This document shows positions 1 through 6,036 of a stretch of 64,000 bases of DNA, in pieces; positions within the stretch are counted from its first letter, which is position 1; each line of letters starts with the position of its first letter. Source of the DNA: Mesorhizobium sp. 1M-11 (GTDB lineage: Bacteria > Pseudomonadota > Alphaproteobacteria > Rhizobiales > Rhizobiaceae); contig NZ_LJSD01000014.1 in assembly GCF_001303895.1 (NCBI RefSeq), forward strand, positions 62,001-126,000, in the 5' to 3' direction. Both the position numbers and the translations under genes were made by a program. A model generated the notes under the pieces. That model made no database searches and was not told where the DNA came from. It saw nothing but the letters and a program-made list of their open reading frames with translations.

Positions 1-1
1 C

Positions 2-145
2 ATCGTCAATTCCGTGCAGGGCGTGAAGGAATACAACGTCAACATGGCAGCCACGCTGCTGACCGGCCTCGTGCCCCTCGTCGTCTATTTCATCTCCGGC
101 AAACTGTTCGTGCGCGGCATCGCCGCCGGCGCGGTGAAAGGGTGA
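2..145 (+). CDS. Carbohydrate ABC transporter permease, C-terminal end (partial)
   Basis: Only the last 47 codons are inside the window; the gene enters from the left edge and stops at TGA 143-145. The visible part has a hydrophobic helix (LLTGLVPLVVYFISGKLF) followed by a short tail ending in AGAVKG. This is the usual C-terminus of MalG/UgpE-type inner-membrane permeases of sugar importers. The next gene begins 2 bases after this stop and encodes the matching type of ATPase, so the two are very likely co-transcribed. The substrate cannot be told from this fragment. Confidence 0.75.
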   Translation: MVNSVQGVKEYNVNMAATLLTGLVPLVVYFISGKLFVRGIAAGAVKG

Positions 146-147
146 GC

Positions 148-1242
148 ATGAGCGCGACCGTCAATACCAGCGTCTCGATTCAGGACCTGACGCTCAATTT
201 CGGCGTGGTCTCGGTGTTGCAGTCGCTGAACCTCGACATCGCGGAGGGCGAGTTCATCGTGCTGCTCGGGCCGTCCGGTTGTGGCAAGTCCACTCTGCTC
301 AACTGCATCGCCGGCCTGCTCGACATTTCCGATGGGCGCATCTTCATCAAGGGCAAGAACGTCACTTGGGAAGAACCCAAGGACCGCGGCATCGGCATGG
401 TGTTCCAGTCCTATGCGCTCTATCCGCAGATGAGCGTGGAGAAGAACCTGTCCTTCGGCCTGAAGGTGGCGGGGACGCCGAAGGAGGAGATCGGCAAGCG
501 GATCGCGCGCGCAGCCGAGATCCTGCAAATCGAGCCACTCCTGCAGCGCAAGCCGGCAGCGCTTTCCGGCGGCCAGCGCCAGCGCGTGGCGATCGGCCGG
601 GCCCTGGTGCGTGATGTCGATGTCTTCCTGTTCGACGAACCGCTGTCCAATCTGGACGCCAAGCTGCGCTCGGAACTGCGCGTCGAGATCAAGCGGCTGC
701 ATCAGCGGCTTGCCAACACCATGATCTATGTCACCCACGACCAGATCGAGGCGATGACGCTGGCCGACCGGATCGCCGTCATGCGTGGCGGTGTGATCCA
801 GCAACTGGACGCGCCGCAGGCGATCTACAGCCGTCCGGTCAATCGCTTCGTCGCAGGCTTTATTGGATCGCCCGGCATGAATTTCGTCGACGGCAGGCTG
901 GAAGAGAGCGATGGCGGCTGGCGCTTCGGTGCCGGCGATCTGAGCATCCCACTTTCAACTTATACCTTCGACCGGCAGCCTGTCGCGGGGCCGGCGGTGT
1001 TCGGCGTTCGACCGGAACATATCGGCCTCAATTCCGGCTCCGGCTGGCCGTTTTCGACGAAAGCCACCGTCGATGTCGTCGAGCCGATGGGTTCAGACAC
1101 GCTGGTCTGGGTGCGGTTAGGGGCGCAAAGCCTTTCGGTGCGCATGCCTTCCGAGCGTGCGCCCCAGATCGGCAGCCAGGTCGAGATCGGCTTCGACCCC
1201 ATGCGTGCCTCGCTGTTCGGCGAAGACGGCAATCGGCTGTGA
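148..1242 (+). CDS. Sugar ABC transporter ATP-binding protein (MalK/UgpC type)
   Basis: This is the cytoplasmic ATPase of a carbohydrate importer, 364 residues. It has Walker A GPSGCGKST (about residue 40), Q-loop VFQSYALYP, signature LSGGQRQRVAIGRA, Walker B VFLFDEPLSNLDAK and H-loop YVTHDQ. A C-terminal regulatory OB-like domain follows (from about 235, with the FGVRPEHI motif), as in the MalK/UgpC subfamily. The ATG at 148 is preferred over the GTG at 142 because it follows the permease stop directly and matches the usual start of the family. It sits in an operon with sugar isomerase and dehydrogenase genes, which suggests import and catabolism of a sugar or polyol. The substrate is unknown. 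Confidence 0.95.
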   Translation: MSATVNTSVSIQDLTLNFGVVSVLQSLNLDIAEGEFIVLLGPSGCGKSTLLNCIAGLLDISDGRIFIKGKNVTWEEPKDRGIGMVFQSYALYPQMSVEKNLSFGLKVAGTPKEEIGKRIARAAEILQIEPLLQRKPAALSGGQRQRVAIGRALVRDVDVFLFDEPLSNLDAKLRSELRVEIKRLHQRLANTMIYVTHDQIEAMTLADRIAVMRGGVIQQLDAPQAIYSRPVNRFVAGFIGSPGMNFVDGRLEESDGGWRFGAGDLSIPLSTYTFDRQPVAGPAVFGVRPEHIGLNSGSGWPFSTKATVDVVEPMGSDTLVWVRLGAQSLSVRMPSERAPQIGSQVEIGFDPMRASLFGEDGNRL

Positions 1243-1293
1243 CAGCCAAAGGAATCCCCACCAAGCAGCCCCCAAGCAGAATGGACAGATAGA

Positions 1294-2040
1294 ATGGACT
1301 GGTCATTTCAACTTTACAGTGCCCGCAACTTTCAGCCCTGGGACAAGGTGCTGAAACTGCTGGGCAGTCTCGGCTATGCTCAGGTCGAAGGCTTCGGCGG
1401 CGTCTATGACGATCCGAAGGCCTTCCGCGCGGAGCTCGACAAGAACAAGCTCGCCATGCCGACCGGGCATTTCTCGATCGAGGCGCTGGAGAGCGATTTT
1501 GACAGCGTGCGCAGAACAGCCGATGCGTTCGGCATCAGGCTCCTGATCTGCCCCTATCTGGTTGCGGAGGCACGCCCGACGGACGCGGCCGGCTGGCGTG
1601 GTTTCGGCGAGCGGCTGGCCAAGGTTGGCGAGACGGCGAAGAAGGCCGGCTACGGCTTTGCCTGGCACAACCACGATTTCGAGTTCAAGACGCTGCCGGA
1701 CGGCTCGATCCCGCAGGAACATATCCTGTCGGCGGCACCTGACATAGGCTGGGAGATGGACGTCGCCTGGGTGGTGCGCGGCGGTGCCGATCCGCTGCCC
1801 TGGATCGAACGGTACGGCCGCCGCGTCGTGGCTGTCCATGTCAAGGATATCGCCAAGCCCGGTCAGGGTCTGGACGAGGACGGCTGGTCGGATGTCGGCC
1901 ACGGCACCATCGACTGGCCGAAGCTGGCCAAGGTGCTGCGTGAGCGCAGCGACGCCAAATATTTCATCATGGAACAGGACAACCCGAACGACATCGAGCG
2001 CTTCGCGCGCCGGTCGATCGAGGCAGCCAGGACTTTCTAG
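1294..2040 (+). CDS. Sugar phosphate isomerase/epimerase (xylose isomerase-like TIM barrel)
   Basis: A 248-residue protein of the AP-endonuclease-2/xylose-isomerase-like TIM barrel family. Metal-ligand motifs are visible: WHNHDFEF (about residue 127), WEMDVAWV and VHVKDIA, plus a late glutamate in FIMEQD. Such proteins isomerise or epimerise sugars or inositol derivatives in the cytoplasm. It lies between the ABC ATPase (51-bp gap) and a Gfo/Idh/MocA dehydrogenase (10-bp gap). This is the usual make-up of oligosaccharide or inositol catabolic operons in rhizobia. The exact reaction cannot be assigned. Confidence 0.88.
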   Translation: MDWSFQLYSARNFQPWDKVLKLLGSLGYAQVEGFGGVYDDPKAFRAELDKNKLAMPTGHFSIEALESDFDSVRRTADAFGIRLLICPYLVAEARPTDAAGWRGFGERLAKVGETAKKAGYGFAWHNHDFEFKTLPDGSIPQEHILSAAPDIGWEMDVAWVVRGGADPLPWIERYGRRVVAVHVKDIAKPGQGLDEDGWSDVGHGTIDWPKLAKVLRERSDAKYFIMEQDNPNDIERFARRSIEAARTF

Positions 2041-2050
2041 GAGAGGGACG

Positions 2051-3190
2051 ATGGCAAAGAAACTCGGGATCGGCGTCATCGGCGCCGGCAACATTTCGGC
2101 CGCCTATTTCAGGTTGGCGCCGCTGTTTCGCGGCATCGAGATGCGGGCGTGCGCCGACATCAACATGGCCGCCGCCAAGGCGCGCGCGAAAGAGTTCAAG
2201 CTGCGGGCAGATACCGTCGACGAACTCTTGAAGGCCGACGATATCGACATCGTGGTCAACCTCACCATCCCCGCCGTTCACTATGAAGTATCGAAGCGGG
2301 TGCTCGACGCCGGCAAGCATGTCTATTCGGAAAAGCCGTTCGTGCTGTCGCTGCAGGAGGGGCTGGATCTGCGCAAACGCGCCGAGAAGAAGGGCCTGCG
2401 CATCGGCTCGGCGCCTGACACCTTCCTCGGCGGTGCGCATCAGCTGGCACGCAATCTCATCGACGAAGGCAAGGTCGGGGCGATCACCGGCGGCACCTGC
2501 ACGGTGATGAGCCATGGCATGGAGCATTGGCATCCGAACCCGGATTTCTTCTTCCAGCCCGGAGCCGGTCCGGTGCTGGACATCGGTCCTTACTATGTCA
2601 CCAACCTGATCCAACTGGTTGGGCCTGTGAAGCGGGTGGCGGCCTTTGCCTCGATCCCGGCTAAGGAGCGCATCATTTCCTCGAAGCCGCGCGCCGGCGA
2701 AAGGATCCCGGTCAACACGCCAACCACCATTCATGGCCTGCTCGAATTTGCCAACGGCGCGGTGGTTACGTTGAACACCAGCTGGGACGTCTGGGCGCAT
2801 GGCCACGCGCCGATGGAACTCTACGGCGAGAAAGGCACGCTCTATGTGCCGGATCCCAATTTCTTCGGCGGCAACGTTGCCTACACCAAGGAAAGCAAGG
2901 CGATGAAGTCGCTGCCGAAATGGCAGCATCCGTTCGGCGTGCCCAACGAAAAGCATTCGCAGGGCATGATGGCGAATTATCGAACAGCCGGCCTTGCCGA
3001 CATGGCGTTGGCAATCATGGAAGGCCGCCCGCACCGCTGCTCGATGGAACTGGCGCTGCATGCGGTGGAGGTGATGACCAGCCTGCTGAAATCTGCGGAG
3101 ACCGGCAAGTTCGTCTCCATGCAGACAAGCTGTGAGCGGCCGGCCGCACTGGGCGTCAAGGAGGCCAAGGCGCTGCTGGCGAAGACGTGA
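2051..3190 (+). CDS. Gfo/Idh/MocA family NAD(P)-dependent oxidoreductase
   Basis: 379 residues. An N-terminal Rossmann fold (GIGVIGAGNIS, residues 5-15) is followed by the family's EKP motif (YSEKPFVLS, about residue 95). The C-terminal substrate domain contains DIGPYYVTNLI. The ATG at 2051 is chosen because a purine-rich site (GAGAGGGA) ends just before it and the Rossmann beta-1 strand follows at once; the open frame runs further upstream but only across the previous gene. It probably oxidises a sugar or polyol delivered by the neighbouring transporter. The cofactor and substrate are not determinable from the sequence. Confidence 0.93.
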   Translation: MAKKLGIGVIGAGNISAAYFRLAPLFRGIEMRACADINMAAAKARAKEFKLRADTVDELLKADDIDIVVNLTIPAVHYEVSKRVLDAGKHVYSEKPFVLSLQEGLDLRKRAEKKGLRIGSAPDTFLGGAHQLARNLIDEGKVGAITGGTCTVMSHGMEHWHPNPDFFFQPGAGPVLDIGPYYVTNLIQLVGPVKRVAAFASIPAKERIISSKPRAGERIPVNTPTTIHGLLEFANGAVVTLNTSWDVWAHGHAPMELYGEKGTLYVPDPNFFGGNVAYTKESKAMKSLPKWQHPFGVPNEKHSQGMMANYRTAGLADMALAIMEGRPHRCSMELALHAVEVMTSLLKSAETGKFVSMQTSCERPAALGVKEAKALLAKT

Positions 3191-3200
3191 ATCTTCGCTG

Positions 3201-3295
3201 GAGCGTTTTCACGGAAACGCGGAACGCTCCAACTTTCTGTTTTGACGCAATCCCGGACGGAAAACCGCTGCACACTTTTCCTGGAATTGCTCTAG
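3201..3295. repeat. Intergenic palindromic repeat, family A, copy 1
   Basis: A copy of a dispersed intergenic element. Its left part is a GAGCGTTTTC/GGAAACGC dyad; the middle has GACGCAATCCCGGACGG; the right edge is CTGGAATTGCTCTAG. Related copies lie at 12928, 13381, 39682, 50647 and 58557, with a half copy at 5030. It has no coding capacity and can fold into a hairpin. Here it lies between the Gfo/Idh gene and the aldo/keto reductase gene. Confidence 0.8.
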
Positions 3296-3325
3296 CGGCG
3301 GTTTGTCGAGGCTGCTGATTGAACT

Positions 3326-3367
3326 ATAGATGCGTCCTTCGAGGATTGCCTCGAAGGACGCATCTAT
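3326..3367. repeat. Perfect 19-bp inverted repeat with 4-nt loop
   Basis: Arms 3326-3344 and 3349-3367 are exact reverse complements (ATAGATGCGTCCTTCGAGG on the left) around the loop ATTG. The structure ends 29 bases before the ATG of the aldo/keto reductase. In RNA it would form a very stable hairpin just upstream of the ribosome binding site. It could be a repeat element, a terminator-like or mRNA-stabilising structure, or a protein-binding site. Confidence 0.85.
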
Positions 3368-3396
3368 TTGCGGAACACCCTGTCCAAGGATCCACC

Positions 3397-4443
3397 ATGC
3401 CCTACGCTCCAGCTGCCGACCGCTACCAGTCGATGATCTACAACCGCTGCGGCCGTTCCGGCCTGAAGCTGCCGGCCATCTCGCTGGGGTTGTGGCACAA
3501 TTTCGGGGAAGACACACCGCACCGGGTCAAGCGTGCCATCTGCCAGAAGGCATTCGACCTCGGCATCACCCATTTCGATCTGGCCAACAATTATGGCCCA
3601 CCGCCCGGTTCGGCGGAGATTGCGTTCGGCGAGATCCTGCGCAGCGATTTCGCCGGCCATCGCGACGAATTGATCATCTCGACCAAGGCCGGCTACGAAA
3701 TGTGGGCAGGGCCTTACGGTGAATGGGGCAGCCGCAAATATCTGCTCGCCAGCCTCGACCAGAGCCTGAAGCGCATGGGCCTCGACTATGTCGACATCTT
3801 CTATTCGCACCGTTTCGATCCCGACACGCCGCTGGAAGAAACGATGGGCGCGCTCGATCACGCCGTGCGCTCGGGCAAGGCGCTCTATGCCGGCATTTCC
3901 TCCTACAATTCACAGCGCACGCGCGAGGCGGCCGATATCCTGAAGCAACTCGGCACGCCCTGTATCATCCATCAGCCCAGCTATTCCATGCTGAACCGCT
4001 GGGTCGAGGATGACGGCCTGCTCGATACGCTGGAAGGACTTGGCGTCGGTTCGATCGTGTTCTCACCGCTGGCTCAGGGTATGCTCACCGACAAGTATCT
4101 GAGCGGCGTGCCGGAAGGCAGCCGCGCCACGCAAGGCAAATCGCTGCGTCAATCCTTCCTCAACGAACAGACGATCACCAACATCCAGGCGCTGAACGGC
4201 ATTGCGAAGAAGCGCGGTCAGACGCTGGCACAGATGGCGCTGGCCTGGGTGCTGCGTGGCGGTCGCGTCACCTCGGCGCTGATCGGTGCCAGCCGGCCGG
4301 AGCAGGTGGAGGATTGCGTCGGCGCGCTCAAGAATCTCGATTTCAGCGACGCTGAGCTTGCCGAGATCGACGGCTATGCACGCGAGGCCAACATCAATCT
4401 CTGGGCCGCTTCGGCCGAGAGAACAGGACCGACGCGCAAGTAA
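3397..4443 (+). CDS. Aldo/keto reductase (YghZ/Kv-beta-like)
   Basis: 348 residues, resembling the L-glyceraldehyde-3-phosphate reductase (YghZ) branch of the aldo/keto reductases. The N-terminus reads MIYNRCGRSGLKLPAISLGLW. Catalytic features are visible: DLANNYGPPPGSAE (Asp and Tyr of the tetrad), STKAGY (Lys) and FYSHRFD (His). The NADPH-binding end has SALIGASRPEQVED. The ATG at 3397 is chosen because CCAAGGA precedes it and conserved sequence follows soon after. It probably reduces aldehydes or sugars with NADPH in the cytoplasm. It follows the sugar catabolic genes on the same strand but is separated by 206 bp of repeat sequence, so it may have its own promoter. Confidence 0.92.
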   Translation: MPYAPAADRYQSMIYNRCGRSGLKLPAISLGLWHNFGEDTPHRVKRAICQKAFDLGITHFDLANNYGPPPGSAEIAFGEILRSDFAGHRDELIISTKAGYEMWAGPYGEWGSRKYLLASLDQSLKRMGLDYVDIFYSHRFDPDTPLEETMGALDHAVRSGKALYAGISSYNSQRTREAADILKQLGTPCIIHQPSYSMLNRWVEDDGLLDTLEGLGVGSIVFSPLAQGMLTDKYLSGVPEGSRATQGKSLRQSFLNEQTITNIQALNGIAKKRGQTLAQMALAWVLRGGRVTSALIGASRPEQVEDCVGALKNLDFSDAELAEIDGYAREANINLWAASAERTGPTRK

Positions 4444-4609
4444 GTAGCTACGCTTTGCGCCAGGGACGGTCCGGATGTCCTCCGGACTGTCGCATCACAA
4501 GACAATGGCAAAACCAGCGATTCATGCTTATTTCTGAGACAGGCGGCTGGCCGGCGTACGGTGAGCTGTCTGATGGGCGCGTGTGGCGCAGGGTATCGAA
4601 AGCGGGATC

Positions 4610-5032
4610 ATGACGGCAAGGAATGTGCTGACCAAGAACCAGCAGAGCGTGTTGGAAAAACTGGAAGCGGCCAACGCGCCGCTCAGCGCCTACACGCTGC
4701 TCGACCAGTTGCGTGAGCGCGGTTTCCGCGCGCCGCTGCAAGTCTATCGCGCGCTCGATACGCTGATGAAGGAAGGCTATGTACACCGGCTGGAAAGCCT
4801 GAACGCCTTCGTCGCCTGCTCGGATCCGCACGACCACGGCCATGCGCATGGACACAGTCACGGCATGACCGCCTTTGCCATCTGCGACAATTGCGGCCAG
4901 GTCACCGAATTCTGCGACGAGAAGATCGGCGAGCGGCTGGATGAATGGGTCGGGACTGCAGGTTTCGTCGCCAAGAAGGCGGTGATCGAGTTCCGCGGCA
5001 CCTGTGCCAAGTGTCGGGCAGAAGCCGCCTAG
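4610..5032 (+). CDS. zur: Fur-family transcriptional regulator, Zur type
   Basis: 140 residues. An N-terminal winged helix (LTKNQQSVLEKLEAANAPLS, FRAPLQVYRALDTL) is followed by a metal-binding C-terminal half. That half has HDHGHAHGHSHG and two CxxC pairs (CDNC and CAKC), the structural zinc site of Fur-family proteins. The FRAPLQVYRALD segment and the length fit the Zur subgroup, which represses zinc uptake genes when zinc is replete. No znu transporter genes are adjacent. The ATG at 4610 has AAGCGGGA upstream; an in-frame GTG at 4583 is an alternative. The TAG stop lies in a half copy of the family A repeat. Confidence 0.88.
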   Translation: MTARNVLTKNQQSVLEKLEAANAPLSAYTLLDQLRERGFRAPLQVYRALDTLMKEGYVHRLESLNAFVACSDPHDHGHAHGHSHGMTAFAICDNCGQVTEFCDEKIGERLDEWVGTAGFVAKKAVIEFRGTCAKCRAEAA

Positions 5033-5045
5033 AGCAATTCCAGCC
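5030..5045. repeat. Half copy of family A repeat at the zur stop codon
   Basis: CTAGAGCAATTCCAGC is the reverse complement of the right edge of the family A element (CTGGAATTGCTCTAG). Its TAG is the stop codon of zur. The rest of the element is missing or too diverged to recognise. Confidence 0.65.
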
Positions 5046-5083
5046 TTGCGGATACGCTGGGGGCGGAGTTGGTCGTGACCTGG

Positions 5084-5395
5084 TTATTGTGGCGGGAAAC
5101 TGACGATGAGGGCGACAAGCGCTGTGATCAGTATCGGCCCCAGAGCATAGAAAAGAGTTCTTCTGGCGCTGTATCGCGCCTTGGCGGGCAGCAGCGCTGG
5201 CACATTTCGCGCATTGAGCACACCCATCACGACACCTGCCGCCGCCATCCCGAATGTAACGAGAATGACCAGACTGGCGAGACGTTCACCTGAAGGTGGG
5301 GTCGACGCGACAGCCGACCACAAGGCAACCGCCAGGAAGCCGAAGCCAAGGCCGAAGAAGGCGTGACCAAGGACAATCTCGAAGCGTCTCGTCAT
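5084..5395 (-). CDS. Small hydrophobic membrane protein, unknown function
   Basis: 103 residues from the ATG at 5395; a TTG at 5404 is also in frame. Three hydrophobic segments are visible (GHAFFGLGFGFLAVALWSAV, LASLVILVTFGMAAAGVVMG and TLFYALGPILITALVALIV), with a basic loop (KARYSARR) between the second and third. It is probably an inner-membrane protein with three helices. I do not recognise the family. It is convergent with zur. A short dyad (5434-5451) lies in its upstream region. Confidence 0.6.
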   Translation of the reverse strand: MTRRFEIVLGHAFFGLGFGFLAVALWSAVASTPPSGERLASLVILVTFGMAAAGVVMGVLNARNVPALLPAKARYSARRTLFYALGPILITALVALIVSFPPQ

Positions 5396-5433
5396 GAGCA
5401 CCAAATCATTTCATGCTTGAAATAGATGGCGCG

Positions 5434-5451
5434 TTCTACCAGCCAGTAGAA
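5434..5451. promoter_or_regulatory. Possible operator upstream of the small membrane protein
   Basis: TTCTAC-CAGCCA-GTAGAA is a perfect 6+6 dyad with a 6-bp spacer. It lies about 40 bp upstream of the minus-strand ATG at 5395, a plausible promoter position. No adjacent regulator is an obvious partner. Confidence 0.3.
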
Positions 5452-5595
5452 TAATTTCTAGTTAAGAGTGTATCCGCGTCACGCGCTACAATCGTTTTTG
5501 GTGAACACACTATTGCCATTGCCGCGGCCAACCTGCAAACCATCCCAACCTGTGAACCATCATTGTCAGGCGGCTTTGGCATAGGCTGCGCCCGA

Positions 5596-6036
5596 CTATT
5601 CGCTGGCGTGCTCCTGATATTGCGGCAAGTCGTCGGTGATGGTGAACCACGCCGCCTTGGAGCCGACGAAGATATGGTGGTCCGGGCGGATAGTCGGCGC
5701 GTCGATCAGCGTGCCCATCGGAATATGGACGAAGGCACCATCCCGCACCACGGAATAGAGCAGCGAGCCGCAGCGGGCACAATGCGCGTTATGGGAGCTG
5801 TCGTGGGTGGTGTCGTCGCCGTAGATCAACAGTGCATCTCTATCGGTGACGAGGCGAAACTTTTCCCGCTCGATGCCGGCGAAAGGTTTGAAGGCCGAAC
5901 CCGTTGTGCGTTGGCAATCCGAGCAGTGGCAGTTGGCTGCATAGACGAAGGCGTCCTCGACTTCGTAGCGTGAAGCCTTGCAGAAGCAGCCGCCGCTCAG
6001 CCGCAAGGCTTTTTCTTCCACCCTGGAGCCTGTCAA
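5596..6036 (-). CDS. GFA-family (CENP-V/GFA domain) zinc protein
   Basis: 146 residues with the cysteine pattern of the glutathione-dependent formaldehyde-activating enzyme (GFA) family: GGCFC, NCHCSDCQR and HCARCGS, which bind two zinc ions. Most family members are not proven formaldehyde enzymes, so only the fold is assigned. The TTG at 6036 overlaps the polA stop in a TTGA arrangement, suggesting translational coupling to polA. A GTG at 6021 is an alternative start that would leave the domain intact. Confidence 0.85.
   Translation of the reverse strand: MTGSRVEEKALRLSGGCFCKASRYEVEDAFVYAANCHCSDCQRTTGSAFKPFAGIEREKFRLVTDRDALLIYGDDTTHDSSHNAHCARCGSLLYSVVRDGAFVHIPMGTLIDAPTIRPDHHIFVGSKAAWFTITDDLPQYQEHASE

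Noticed and set aside
1784..2050. 89-codon N-terminal extension of the Gfo/Idh/MocA gene
   Set aside because: It lies within the conserved isomerase gene in another frame; the ATG at 2051 has a ribosome site and the Rossmann motif follows it directly.
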